From: Occultella glacieicola
GTDB taxonomy: Bacteria > Actinomycetota > Actinomycetes > Actinomycetales > Beutenbergiaceae
DNA length: 64,000 bases
Direction of reading: 5' to 3'
NCBI RefSeq assembly: GCF_004353825.1
Contig: NZ_SMNA01000006.1
Coordinates: 372,001-436,000, forward strand
Shown here: in pieces, positions 34,020 through 42,344 of the stretch
Layout: each line of letters starts with the position of its first letter
Position numbering within the stretch: position 1 is the stretch's first letter
Program-made: the position numbers and the translations under genes
The notes under the pieces: generated by a model
What the model was told of the DNA's origin: nothing
The model's input: only the letters and a program-made list of their open reading frames with translations
The model's database searches: none

Positions 34020-34034
34020 GTGAAAACGATTTAC
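34020..34034. promoter_or_regulatory. LacI-type operator candidate upstream of GH3 gene
   Basis: GTGAAAACGATTTAC has the CG-centred A/T-flanked pattern of LacI-family operators, imperfectly palindromic. It lies about 26 bp upstream of the -35 box, in an AT-rich patch. No LacI gene is adjacent, so the regulator would be encoded elsewhere. Confidence 0.35.
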
Positions 34035-34079
34035 ACGCCCGGTCCGGGCGCGCTCGGCGGCCCGGATTCGGCCGGACGC

Positions 34080-34931
34080 TCAGGAGAGCACGTCCTTCGT
34101 GCTGAACCGCCCGTACGCCAGCGCCCCGAAGAACGCGACGTACGCCGCCTGGAGCAGCGCGTTCTGCGTGAACGACGTCCAGACGACCGGCTCACGGAGC
34201 AGGTCGGCGAACGCGAGCCAATGGTGCGTGAACAACCACGGGTGCAGCCAGGCCAGCTGGTCGAGCTGCCCGAGCACCTGGGCCACGATCGTGAGCACGG
34301 CCACCGCAGCCATCGCGCCCACGCCGGCGTCGGTGAGGGTGGAGATGAACAGCCCGACGGCGGCCAGACCCAGCATGCAGATGCTCACGTGGGCCCCCAC
34401 GAGCAGGGAACGGAGCACGGCGTCGCCGACACCGATCGTGTCACCGGAGAGCAGCGTCGCCTCCCCGGCGCCGAACAGCGCCACGCCGATCGCCCACCCG
34501 ACCAACAGCACCGTGCCACTCGCGGCCAGGCAGAACACGACCGCGGAGAGGTACTTCACCAGGAGCAGGCGCACGCGGCCCGCCGGTGCGACGAGCAGGT
34601 AGCGCAGGGTGCCGAGACTCGCCTCCCCCGCGATCGTGTCCCCGGAGACCACGGCCACCGTAAGCGGCAGGAACAGCGGCGTGGTCACCACGAGCGCGGT
34701 CACGGCCACGAACATGCCGTTGTTGGTCACCTGGTCCAGGAACGGTGGGCCCTCCCCCGGGCCCGGCGGCTCGGAGGAGAGCCGGACCACGACCGCCATC
34801 AGCACCGGGATCGACGCGAGCGCCGCCAACATCGCCCAGGTGCGCCAGCGCCGGAACAGCACGCGCAGCTCCGAGGCGAGCAGCGCACCACCATGCGTGC
34901 GGGCGCGCACGGCCACGGCATCAGCGGGCAA
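34080..34931 (-). CDS. ABC-2 type transporter permease
   Basis: A 283-residue membrane protein with six hydrophobic segments and the ABC-2 layout: a cytoplasmic N-terminus (ALLASELRVLFRRWRTWAMLAAL), a long periplasmic loop, and SGDTIAGEASLGTLRYLLVAPAGRVRLLLVKYLSAV, the loop before TM3. It is the channel for the ATPase encoded just upstream (11-bp overlap). A LolA-like protein is the first gene of this cluster, so the complex may move a lipid or lipoprotein, or simply an antibiotic-like solute. The substrate is not known. Confidence 0.85.
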   Translation of the reverse strand: MPADAVAVRARTHGGALLASELRVLFRRWRTWAMLAALASIPVLMAVVVRLSSEPPGPGEGPPFLDQVTNNGMFVAVTALVVTTPLFLPLTVAVVSGDTIAGEASLGTLRYLLVAPAGRVRLLLVKYLSAVVFCLAASGTVLLVGWAIGVALFGAGEATLLSGDTIGVGDAVLRSLLVGAHVSICMLGLAAVGLFISTLTDAGVGAMAAVAVLTIVAQVLGQLDQLAWLHPWLFTHHWLAFADLLREPVVWTSFTQNALLQAAYVAFFGALAYGRFSTKDVLS

Positions 34932-35937
34932 CGTCGAACCCCTCCCCGGTCAGTGCCACGAACCGTTCCTCCAGGCTCGGCCGGGCCACGTCGAATCCAC
35001 GCACCCGCACCCCGGCGGTCACGAGAGCGGCCACGAGGTCCTCGGCGGCCGGCCCGTCATCCGGCAGGGCCGCCTCGAGGGTGACCTCGCCCGGGCCCGC
35101 GCGCCGGGCCGCGGCAGCGGCGGCGTCCGCCTCGGCCGCCCCCAGGCCGAGGCGAGCGAGTTCGGCGACGGCTCGGTCGCCGTCGGGCGTGAGCATCCGG
35201 ACCACCCGCTCCCCGGAACCACGCAGCTCGTCCAGGCTGCCCTGGGCCACGAGCGACCCGACGTGCATGACGGCCGCGTGCGTGCAGATCTGCTCGACCT
35301 CGGCGAGCAGGTGACTGGAGACGAACACCGTGGTCCCCTCCCCGGCCACGGCCCGGATCAGGGAGCGCACCTCACGGGTGCCCTGCGGGTCGAGACCGTT
35401 CGTCGGCTCGTCGAGCACGAGCAGGTCGCGCGGGGTGAGCAGGGCGGCGGCGATGCCGAGGCGCTGCTTCATGCCGAGCGAGTAGGCGCGTGCCTTCTTC
35501 CGCGCGGCGTGGGTGAGGCCGACCCGCTCCAGGGCGCGGGCGGTCCTGGCGTCGCGAGTGCCAGGGTCGGCGCGGGCGTCGGCGGAGTCGAGGCGGCGCA
35601 GGTTGTCCGCACCGGACAGGAACGGGTAGAAGGCCGGTCCCTCGATGAGCGCACCGACCCGAGGCAGGGCGTCGCGCAGACCCGAGGGCACGTCGTGGCC
35701 GAGGACGCGGGCCGTCCCGCTGGTGGCCGAGGCGAGGCCGAGCAGGACTCGGATCGTGGTGGTCTTTCCGGAGCCGTTCGGTCCGAGGAACCCGAACACC
35801 GAGCCGCGGGGCACGGCCAGGTCGATGCCGTTGACGGCGAGCTGGTGCCCGAACCTCTTGGTCAGGGCGGTCGTGGCGATCGCGAGGTCGGCGGTTTCGG
35901 TCTCCGCCTGATCCGCGAGGCTTGCTGTCTCGCTCAC
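34921..35937 (-). CDS. ABC transporter ATP-binding protein (DrrA/CcmA-like)
   Basis: A 338-residue ATPase. Walker A is GPNGSGKT, the signature region is YSLGMKQRLGIA (SLGM instead of LSGG, frequent in this drug-export subfamily), Walker B is LLVLDEPTNGLD and the switch His is VFVSSHLL. The C-terminal ~110 residues are the DrrA-type extension found in daunorubicin-like exporters. Start is GTG at 35937, overlapping the stop of the LolA-like gene (GTGA), so the operon order is LolA-like, ATPase, permease. Confidence 0.87.
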   Translation of the reverse strand: MSETASLADQAETETADLAIATTALTKRFGHQLAVNGIDLAVPRGSVFGFLGPNGSGKTTTIRVLLGLASATSGTARVLGHDVPSGLRDALPRVGALIEGPAFYPFLSGADNLRRLDSADARADPGTRDARTARALERVGLTHAARKKARAYSLGMKQRLGIAAALLTPRDLLVLDEPTNGLDPQGTREVRSLIRAVAGEGTTVFVSSHLLAEVEQICTHAAVMHVGSLVAQGSLDELRGSGERVVRMLTPDGDRAVAELARLGLGAAEADAAAAAARRAGPGEVTLEAALPDDGPAAEDLVAALVTAGVRVRGFDVARPSLEERFVALTGEGFDVAR

Positions 35938-36992
35938 TCAGCCGCCGCGGCCTGGAGCCGCTCCAGCGGCACCGCCCCGACGAGGATCCGGCCGTCGTCG
36001 GCGACCAGCACGTTCACGAGGTCGGTGCCGAGCAGACGGCCACCGTCGACGGCGGTGGTCAGTTGCGCGAGCAGCGGCTCGTCGCCGAGGCCGGTCGCGC
36101 CGGCGTCGATGATCACGACCGACTCCCAGCCGGTACCGATCACCGAGGGTTCGGGATGCTGGGCAGATGCCGAGGCGTCGCCGCCCTGATCGGAGGGCGG
36201 GGCGACCTCCTCGACGTCGGCGCCGGCCGGCGGGGTGAACTCGAACAGGTCGGCGTCCGGCGCGGTCGGGTCGAGCGAGGTGTAAGCGATCTCGAAGGCC
36301 GGCGTAGCCTCGCCGCGCGCGGTGACGGTCACCCGAAGCGGTTGTCCGGTCTCACCGTCGACCGCGATCGCCACCTCTCCCACGAGGGTCGCGTCCGTGC
36401 GGGGGGTCAGCACGAGGTCATACGCGGCGCGTCCGGCGACCTCGACGTCCTCGCGGACGGTCAGTTCGGTGCTGGGGCCGACGGCGTCGATCAGGTGGTC
36501 GGCAACCTCGTCGGGGCGGTACTGCTGGCCCGGTGCGGCCGTGGTGGCGTCGGCATCGGCGGGCAGAGTCGTGTGGGTCGCGGAGTTGTCGCCGGAGTCG
36601 TAGGCCCAGACCTCGTTCCCGTTGACGATGACGTCACGCTCGCCGAAGGTCTCGAACACCTGGAGGCGGGCCTGGTCCTGCTCGCCGACGAACACCCGGC
36701 CGGAGTGGTCGCTGGTGAGGGCCTCGAGGACGGCGGTCACGGCGGCGGCGTCGCCCGCCGCGTCATCGGGGAGTTCGACCCCGCCGGGCAGCTGCGGAAG
36801 CCCGAGGTCGGAGGTCTGCTCGAACTCGCCGGAGAACGGCTGGTGGTCCCGGTCCGCCAGGAGCGTCAGAATCTCGGCCGGGGTGCGTTCGGGAAGCTCG
36901 TCGGCGCCGGCCTGGGCGGCGAAGGCCACCGAGCCGGCCACGACGAGTGGGACCGCCGCGGCGGGTAGCCAGCGGGACCAGGTGCGTGCCAT
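35934..36992 (-). CDS. LolA-like secreted protein (DUF2092/outer-membrane-carrier-fold)
   Basis: A 352-residue exported protein. A signal peptide (MARTWSRWLPAAAVPLVVAGSVAFAAQA) is followed by the half-barrel fold of LolA/LppX-like lipid carriers: FSGEFEQTSDLGLPQLP, ARLQVFETFGERDVIVNGNEVWAYDSGDNSATHTTLP, and PLRVTVTARG. In actinomycetes this family often sits ahead of an ABC-2 exporter and may carry lipids or sense envelope state. Start is ATG at 36992 with a GAGGAG site 12 bp upstream. It is translated in overlap with the ATPase. Confidence 0.75.
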   Translation of the reverse strand: MARTWSRWLPAAAVPLVVAGSVAFAAQAGADELPERTPAEILTLLADRDHQPFSGEFEQTSDLGLPQLPGGVELPDDAAGDAAAVTAVLEALTSDHSGRVFVGEQDQARLQVFETFGERDVIVNGNEVWAYDSGDNSATHTTLPADADATTAAPGQQYRPDEVADHLIDAVGPSTELTVREDVEVAGRAAYDLVLTPRTDATLVGEVAIAVDGETGQPLRVTVTARGEATPAFEIAYTSLDPTAPDADLFEFTPPAGADVEEVAPPSDQGGDASASAQHPEPSVIGTGWESVVIIDAGATGLGDEPLLAQLTTAVDGGRLLGTDLVNVLVADDGRILVGAVPLERLQAAAAE

Positions 36993-37107
36993 GAACAACT
37001 CACTCCTCAGATCGTCTGGTTCGACGGTACGTCGCGCGGGCACCGATCACCAGTGGCGCGGTGCGGAGGATGTGTGTGCACGATCGGCACCGGCCGGGCG
37101 AGCCAGC

Positions 37108-37134
37108 GACATATACCTTGCGTGATATATACCA
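37108..37134 (+). promoter_or_regulatory. AT-rich repeat element upstream of arsR/SRPBCC operon
   Basis: ATATACC at 37111-37117 and ATATATACC at 37125-37133 form direct repeats in an otherwise very GC-rich region. They lie 10-35 bp before the ATG at 37143, so they probably contain the -10 element and the ArsR-type binding site. Confidence 0.4.
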
Positions 37135-37142
37135 CCCGCAGT

Positions 37143-37475
37143 ATGTTCACGGTCATGTCGCCCGCGTTCGACGTACTCACGCTCCCGCTCCGCCAGGACA
37201 TCCTCGCCGCACTCCGCCATGGCCCCGCCCTGGTCGGCGACCTCGCGGAGCGCCTCGGAGCACCGCAGGCCGCGGTCTCGAAGCAGCTACGGGTCCTGCG
37301 CGAGGCGGGCTTCGTGCGAGCCCGCGTGGACGCCCAGCGCCGCTGGTACGAACTGTGTCCGCAACCGTTCGTCGAGATGGCGCAGTGGCTCGAGCCGTAC
37401 CGGTGGATGTGGGAGGACCGGCTCGACAAACTCGGCGGCACCCTCGAACGGATCAAGGAGAGCGAGCAGTCATGA
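37143..37475 (+). CDS. ArsR-family winged-helix regulator
   Basis: A 110-residue repressor of the ArsR type. The winged helix covers LRQDILAALRHGPALVGDLAERLGAPQAAVSKQLRVLREAGFVRARVDAQRRWYEL. There are no Cys or His clusters for metal sensing, and the C-terminus (FVEMAQWLEPYRWMWEDRLDKLGGTLERIKE) is the one paired with SRPBCC proteins in many actinomycetes. A second ATG lies at 37155. The gene overlaps the next start by ATGA, giving a two-gene operon with the SRPBCC protein, the likely regulated effector. Confidence 0.87.
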   Translation: MFTVMSPAFDVLTLPLRQDILAALRHGPALVGDLAERLGAPQAAVSKQLRVLREAGFVRARVDAQRRWYELCPQPFVEMAQWLEPYRWMWEDRLDKLGGTLERIKESEQS

Positions 37476-38368
37476 CCAGCACCGAGCTACGAGAGACCGC
37501 CGGACGTTCCGAGTTGGTGATCGAGCGCCGGTACCCGCACCCGATCGAGCGGGTCTGGCGGGCCGTCACCGAGCCCGAGCACCTGCGGCAGTGGTTCCCG
37601 AGCGCGGTCGAACTGGACCTGCGCCCGGGTGGGGCCATGCGCTTCGTGGACTTCGCCGGCAGCCCCGCCGAGCACGGACGGATCCTCGAGTGCGAGGCAC
37701 CACACCTGCTCCGGTTCACCTGGGGCGACGAGGCGATGTCGTGGCACCTCACTGCGGACGCCGACGGCACCGTGCTCACCCTGACCCACACCTTCGACGA
37801 CCGGCCCGGGGCCGCGAGTTACGCCACGGGGTGGGAGGCCTGCCTGGGCGCACTGCGCGCGGTGGTCAAGGGCGAGGAGCCCGAGGACGTCGGGCCACGG
37901 CCGGCACGCCACGAGGAACTCGTCCACGCCTTCGGGCTGGACCGGCCCACGATCAGCCGCGGCTCCGACGGCTGGACGATCCGCTTCGAGCGTCAGTTGG
38001 TGTGCAGCGCGCAGACGGCCTGGCTCCTCTTCCTCGGTGGCGACCCGGCCGGCGGCCCGCGGCCCACCCCGCCCGCGGTCGGAACGCACTTCCACGCCCC
38101 GCAGGCCCCCGAGGCCTCCCTCGGCCTGGTCACGGCGATGGAACCGGCCCGGCTGCTCGCCCTCGAGGTCGGCCCCGGCGAGCCGGGCGAGGCGCTCACG
38201 CTGGAACTGACCGACGGCACCGGCCACGGCGCCCGGCTACACCTCACGGTCAACGGAACCGATGACGCCGAGGTCGCGGCCGCCGTCGAGCAATGGGGCC
38301 TCGGTGCGGTCGAGTCGATCGCCCGGGAGGCTCTCGTGCTCGCCGGCGATGGGACGGCCGCGGCCTGA
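37472..38368 (+). CDS. SRPBCC (AHSA1-like) domain protein, two-domain form
   Basis: A 298-residue protein. The first ~140 residues are an AHSA1/START-like ligand-binding domain: IERRYPHPIERVWRAVTEPEHLRQWFPSAVELDLRPGGAMRFVDF and HTFDDRPGAASYATGWEACL. A second, more divergent copy follows (about residues 165-298; WTIRFERQLVCSAQTAWLLFLGG). These pockets bind hydrophobic ligands; no function is known. It is encoded with the ArsR regulator (ATGA overlap). It converges on a TetR gene, with 3 bp between the stops. Confidence 0.8.
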   Translation: MTSTELRETAGRSELVIERRYPHPIERVWRAVTEPEHLRQWFPSAVELDLRPGGAMRFVDFAGSPAEHGRILECEAPHLLRFTWGDEAMSWHLTADADGTVLTLTHTFDDRPGAASYATGWEACLGALRAVVKGEEPEDVGPRPARHEELVHAFGLDRPTISRGSDGWTIRFERQLVCSAQTAWLLFLGGDPAGGPRPTPPAVGTHFHAPQAPEASLGLVTAMEPARLLALEVGPGEPGEALTLELTDGTGHGARLHLTVNGTDDAEVAAAVEQWGLGAVESIAREALVLAGDGTAAA

Positions 38369-38371
38369 GAG

Positions 38372-38983
38372 TTAGTCGGTGGCCGCCCGGCTCGCGATCC
38401 CGTGCAGGGCCTGGTCGAGCAGGCGTGGCACGAGCGTCTCGTCGAACGGCACTCGGAGCACCAGCATCCGGTGATACACGGCGCCCCAGAGCTGGTCGAC
38501 GATCACGTCCAGGTCGACGCCTTCGCGCAATTCGCCCCGGTCCCGGGCGATGCGCAGCCGGACCCGGGCGAGCTCGCGACGCGGCAGCGCGTAGGCCTCC
38601 GACCACGCACGCCCCAGTTCGGGGTCCACCTGGGCCGCACCGATGAGTTCGGAGACCGGCCTCCCGGCACCCTCGACCGTGAGCAGCCGCACGAACGCGG
38701 TCAGTTGCGCGGTGAGGTCAGCCTCCAGATCGCCGGTGTCATGGAAGTCGAGCGCCTCCTGGCTGCCGGCGAAGTACGCCTCGGCCGCGAGCGCGCCGGG
38801 CGAGGGCCACCACTTGTACAGGGTCATCTTGCTCGACCCCGCCTCCCGGGCGACCCGGTCGAAGGTGACCGCCGGCAGGCCCTCCTCGAGGAGCACGCGA
38901 CCGGCCGCCGCGAGGACGCTGGCGCGCACCTCGGCGGCGGGACGGCGCCCGCGGCCGCGGCGCGGTGTCTCGGATCCCGTCAT
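38372..38983 (-). CDS. TetR-family regulator of divergent SDR gene
   Basis: A 203-residue TetR-family regulator. HTH: EVRASVLAAAGRVLLEEGLPAVTFDRVAREAGSSKMTLYKWWPSPGALAAEAYF. The C-terminal domain (ELIGAAQVDPELGRAWSEAYALPRRELARVRLRIARDRGELREGVDLDVIVDQLWGAVYHRMLV) is the TetR_C_11-like one. A GGAGG ribosome site precedes the ATG at 38983. The ORF runs far upstream but only from here is TetR-like. Two direct copies of a 15-bp motif in the gap to the divergent SDR gene are the likely binding sites. Confidence 0.87.
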   Translation of the reverse strand: MTGSETPRRGRGRRPAAEVRASVLAAAGRVLLEEGLPAVTFDRVAREAGSSKMTLYKWWPSPGALAAEAYFAGSQEALDFHDTGDLEADLTAQLTAFVRLLTVEGAGRPVSELIGAAQVDPELGRAWSEAYALPRRELARVRLRIARDRGELREGVDLDVIVDQLWGAVYHRMLVLRVPFDETLVPRLLDQALHGIASRAATD

Positions 38984-38998
38984 CGTCACCCTCCTATC

Positions 38999-39047
38999 TG
39001 GACACGATGTACATTTCCATGTCAGCATGAAATGGACATCTAGTACA
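38999..39047. promoter_or_regulatory. Two-copy operator between divergent tetR and SDR genes
   Basis: TGGACA-N4-GTACA occurs twice in the same orientation, at 38999-39013 and 39033-39047, 34 bp apart. Each copy is an imperfect inverted repeat (TGGACA with TGTACA or AGTACA). The gap is only 87 bp and AT-rich, so both promoters would be covered. Confidence 0.6.
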
Positions 39048-39070
39048 CATACTACCGAGAGGACGGAATC

Positions 39071-39808
39071 ATGACGGACAACCAGGGTCGGGTCGCGATC
39101 GTGACCGGCGGGTCCGGGGGTATCGGCCGGGTCAGCGCGGCCCGCCTCGCCGCGGCCAACACCGCCGTGGTGGTGCATCACGCGAGCGGCCGGGACCGTG
39201 CCGACGACGTGGTCGACTCGATCCGGGCCGAGGGCGGCCGAGCCGTCGCAGCCGGCGGCGACGTCGCCGACGAGACCGAGATGTCGGCACTCTTCGACGT
39301 CGCCGAGCGCGAGTTCGGGGGTGTCGACGTGCTGGTGCACACGGCCGGCATCATGCCGCTCGCCCCGATCACCGAGATGGACCTGGACACGTTCGACCGG
39401 ATCCAGCGCACGAACCTGCGCGGGACGTTCGTGGTCGACCAGCTCGCGGCCCGGCGACTTCGTCCGGGTGGCGCGATCATCAACCTGTCCACCTCGATCA
39501 CCAGGCTCCAGACGCCGGGCTACGGCGCCTACGCCGCCTCGAAGGGTGCTGTCGAGGCGATGACCCTGATCCTGGCCCGCGAACTGCGTGGCCGGGACCT
39601 GACCGTCAACGCGGTCGCCCCCGGACCCACCACCACTGCCCTGTTCTTCGAGGGCAAGAGCCCCGAACTGATCACCGCGATCGCCTCCGCGAACCCGATG
39701 GAGCGCCTCGGCACCCCGGACGATGTCGCCGAGATGATCGCCTTCCTGGCCGGCCCGGCACGGTGGGTCAACGGCCAGGTGCTGCACGTCAACGGCGGCG
39801 CCGCCTGA
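39071..39808 (+). CDS. Short-chain dehydrogenase/reductase (SDR)
   Basis: A 245-residue classical SDR. The cofactor motif is TGGSGGIGR at about residues 12-20. The active site is Ser in INLSTSI and the YAASK tetrad (Tyr, Lys). The NNAG-like VHTAGIMP and the C-terminal GQVLHVNGG are present. It is close to 3-oxoacyl-ACP reductase-like SDRs; substrate unknown. It is divergent to a TetR gene that probably represses it through the two-copy operator. The start ATG has a GAGGACGGAATC leader. Confidence 0.87.
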   Translation: MTDNQGRVAIVTGGSGGIGRVSAARLAAANTAVVVHHASGRDRADDVVDSIRAEGGRAVAAGGDVADETEMSALFDVAEREFGGVDVLVHTAGIMPLAPITEMDLDTFDRIQRTNLRGTFVVDQLAARRLRPGGAIINLSTSITRLQTPGYGAYAASKGAVEAMTLILARELRGRDLTVNAVAPGPTTTALFFEGKSPELITAIASANPMERLGTPDDVAEMIAFLAGPARWVNGQVLHVNGGAA

Positions 39809-39830
39809 AGCACGCCAACGGCGCATGGCG

Positions 39831-39856
39831 CTATCATCGTTATATGACGATGCTAG
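39831..39856. promoter_or_regulatory. Operator overlapping the arsR start codon
   Basis: CTATCATCGT (39831-39840) and ACGATGCTAG (39847-39856) form an inverted repeat matching at nine of ten positions, around TATATG. It covers the ArsR/SmtB start codon at 39844, so the repressor would block its own gene and the downstream CDF gene. Confidence 0.7.
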
Positions 39857-40260
39857 ACCGGGAGGGGGACCAGAACCTCGCGCCGGACCTGGCGCCCGCG
39901 GCCGCCCTGTTCCACGGCCTGTCGGACCCCACCCGGCTGGCCATCCTGCAGCACCTGACCCTCGGCGAGCACCGGGTCCGCGACCTCACCGAACACCTGG
40001 GCCTCGCCCAGTCGACGGTGAGCGCGCACCTGGCCTGCCTGCGGGACTGTGGCCTGGTGGCCTCCCGTCCGCAGGGCCGGGCATCGATGTTCTCGCTGAG
40101 CACCTCCCCGGAGTTGCTCGGCGTGCTCGCGAGCGCCGAACGCCTGCTGGCGGCCACCGGGTACGAGGTCACTCTGCGCCCGAACTACGGCATCGGAACC
40201 AGCGCGAGCCCGAGCCCGGCACACCCGCGGGCGCACCCGAACCCGGTACCCGGACGATGA
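39844..40260 (+). CDS. ArsR/SmtB-family metalloregulator
   Basis: A 138-residue winged-helix repressor paired with a metal efflux gene. The HTH is DPTRLAILQHLTLGEHRVRDLTEHLGLAQSTVSAHLACLRDCGLVASRPQGRASMFSL. The two Cys of ACLRDC fall in the recognition helix region where CadC/CmtR-type sensors bind metal. The last ~25 residues are Pro/Ala rich. The ATG at 39844 overlaps the operator, suggesting a leaderless or very short-leader transcript. It is followed by the CDF transporter with ATGA overlap; Zn, Cd or Pb would be the likely inducer. Confidence 0.88.
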   Translation: MTMLDREGDQNLAPDLAPAAALFHGLSDPTRLAILQHLTLGEHRVRDLTEHLGLAQSTVSAHLACLRDCGLVASRPQGRASMFSLSTSPELLGVLASAERLLAATGYEVTLRPNYGIGTSASPSPAHPRAHPNPVPGR

Positions 40261-41177
40261 CCTCGCACGGTCACTCCCACGCACACCCGCCGACCACCCA
40301 CCGCGGTCGGCTGGCGATCGCGTTCACGATCACGGCGACGATCCTGCTCACCCAGGTGGTCGGTGCCCTGATCACGGGCAGTCTCGCCCTCCTGGTCGAC
40401 GCCGGCCACATGGTCACGGACGCGGGCGGGCTGCTCATGGCCCTGCTGGCCGCGAGCCTGATGGCGCGGCCGGCCACCGCCCGGCTCACCTGGGGATGGC
40501 GGCGCATCGAGATCCTCGCGGCCGGGATGCAGGCCGCACTCCTGTTCGTGGTCGGCGTCTACGCCCTGATCGAGGGAGTGCGGCGGCTGCTCGAACCACC
40601 GGAGATCGCCGCCACCGGCACCCTCGTCTTCGGCATCATCGGGCTTGCCGGGAACATCGCGGCGATGCTCGTGCTGAGCGCCGGCCGGAACGCGAACCTG
40701 AACCTGCGCGCGGCCTTCCTCGAGGTCGTCAACGACGCCCTCGGCTCGGTCGCCGTGATCGTCAGTGCCCTGATCATCACCTTCACCGGGTGGGCCCGGG
40801 CCGACGCGGTCGCCGGCATCGTGATCGCCATCCTGATCGCACCGCGCGCCCTGGCCGTGCTGCGCATCGCCGGCCGGGTGCTGCTCGAGACCACTCCCGA
40901 GGGCCTCGACCTCGACGACGTGCGCGACCACCTCCTCGCCCAGCCGCACGTCAGAGGCGTACACGACCTGCACGCCTCGCAGATCGCCACCGGCCTGCCC
41001 GTCCTCACCGCGCACATCGTGCTGGACGACGAGTGCTTCCACGACGGGCACGCACCGCGCATCCTTGACGACCTGCAGGCCTGCGTCGCCGAACACTTCG
41101 ACGTCGGCGTCCAACACTCCACGTTCCAGCTCGAACCCTCGACCCACGTCGGACATGAGCACGGGATGCACGACTGA
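40257..41177 (+). CDS. Cation diffusion facilitator (CDF) metal exporter
   Basis: A 306-residue metal/proton antiporter with six TM helices and a cytoplasmic C-terminal domain. TM2 carries the HxxxD site (HMVTD in LLVDAGHMVTDAGG). TM5 carries ExxxD (EVVND in AFLEVVNDALGS) where many zinc CDFs have HxxxD, so metal selectivity may differ. His-rich stretches at the N-terminus (GHSHAHPPTTH) and C-terminus (HVGHEHGMHD) are likely metal-binding. The start overlaps the ArsR stop (ATGA), so the pair is co-expressed and induced by metal. Confidence 0.9.
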   Translation: MTSHGHSHAHPPTTHRGRLAIAFTITATILLTQVVGALITGSLALLVDAGHMVTDAGGLLMALLAASLMARPATARLTWGWRRIEILAAGMQAALLFVVGVYALIEGVRRLLEPPEIAATGTLVFGIIGLAGNIAAMLVLSAGRNANLNLRAAFLEVVNDALGSVAVIVSALIITFTGWARADAVAGIVIAILIAPRALAVLRIAGRVLLETTPEGLDLDDVRDHLLAQPHVRGVHDLHASQIATGLPVLTAHIVLDDECFHDGHAPRILDDLQACVAEHFDVGVQHSTFQLEPSTHVGHEHGMHD

Positions 41178-41243
41178 CGCGACGCCGTGACCGGCCCGGA
41201 TCTCCCGCGAGCGGGGCGAACGTCCCGGCCGCAGACTATGCGC

Positions 41244-42344
41244 ATGCGAACCGTTGGTGTGGAAGAGGAACTGCTGCTCGTCGATGGCGAGACGGGCGTG
41301 GCACGAGCGCTCGCGCCGCGGGTGCTGCGGCCGTTCGACGAGCCCGACGAGGATGCTGAGGGCGGCTCGCTGGTCGCCGAACTCCAGCGCGAGCAGGTCG
41401 AGACGGACACCCCGCCCCGGATCGAGATGGCGGACCTGCTGACGGACCTGACGTCGTGGCGGCACACCGCGGACCGCGCGGCCCGGGCCGCCGGTGCCCG
41501 GGTGGCCGCGCTCGCCATCTCACCGTTGCCCGTGCGGCCCACCACGGCCCCGAAGGCCCGGTACGCGCAGATGGTGGAACGGTTCGGGATGTCGGCCTCC
41601 GACCTGCTCATCTGCGGCCAGCACGTGCACGTCCGGATCGACTCGGAGGACGAGGCAGTCGCCGTCCTGGACCGGCTCAGGGTGTGGCTGCCGACCCTGC
41701 TCGCGCTGAGCGCGAACTCGCCGTTCGCGGACGGGCGGGACACCTCGTACGCGAGCTATCGCAGCCAGTCGCTGACGCGTTGGCCGTTGTCCGGGCCGAC
41801 CGACGTGCACGGCTCGGCCGCGGCCCACGAGCAGATGATCACCGACGCGCTGGCCACCGAGGTGCTGCTCGACGCCGGGATGCTGTACTTCGACGCCCGG
41901 GCCTCCCGCCGCTTCCCCACCGTCGAGGTGCGCGTCACCGACATCTGCCAGGACGTGGCCGACGCCGTGCTGATCGCGGCCCTGATCCGCGGGCTCGTGG
42001 AGACCGCTGCCCGGGACTGGGCGGCCGGCACGCCGCCCCCGGATGTGCCGACCCGGATGATCCGGCTGGCGAACTGGCAGGCGGCCCGGCACGGGATGGC
42101 GCAGAACCTCCTCGAGCCGGTCACCTCGCGTCCGCGGCCGGCCGGGGAGGTTGTGACCGCCCTGGTGGAGCACGTGCGGCCGGCACTGACGGACAGTGGC
42201 GATCTCGACCTCGTACTCGAGGGCGTGGCGCGGATCGGTTCCCGTGGCACGGGAGCGGACCTGCAGCGGCGCACTCTGGAGCGCACCGGCGACCTCGCCG
42301 AGGTGGTGGCCGCGGCCGCCCGCCGCACGATCGGACACGAATGA
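41244..42344 (+). CDS. YbdK-type carboxylate-amine ligase (GCS2 family)
   Basis: A 366-residue ATP-dependent ligase of the glutamate-cysteine ligase type 2 family. It starts RTVGVEEELLLVDGETG with the family's Glu-rich metal motif, and later has ICGQHVHVRI, LSANSPFADGRDT, VEVRVTDICQD and NWQAARHGM, all GCS2 landmarks. True glutamate-cysteine ligases of this type make gamma-Glu-Cys, but in actinomycetes with mycothiol the substrate is unknown. The ATG at 41244 (or 41238) is near the first conserved strand. The topoisomerase IB gene overlaps its stop. Confidence 0.85.
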   Translation: MRTVGVEEELLLVDGETGVARALAPRVLRPFDEPDEDAEGGSLVAELQREQVETDTPPRIEMADLLTDLTSWRHTADRAARAAGARVAALAISPLPVRPTTAPKARYAQMVERFGMSASDLLICGQHVHVRIDSEDEAVAVLDRLRVWLPTLLALSANSPFADGRDTSYASYRSQSLTRWPLSGPTDVHGSAAAHEQMITDALATEVLLDAGMLYFDARASRRFPTVEVRVTDICQDVADAVLIAALIRGLVETAARDWAAGTPPPDVPTRMIRLANWQAARHGMAQNLLEPVTSRPRPAGEVVTALVEHVRPALTDSGDLDLVLEGVARIGSRGTGADLQRRTLERTGDLAEVVAAAARRTIGHE

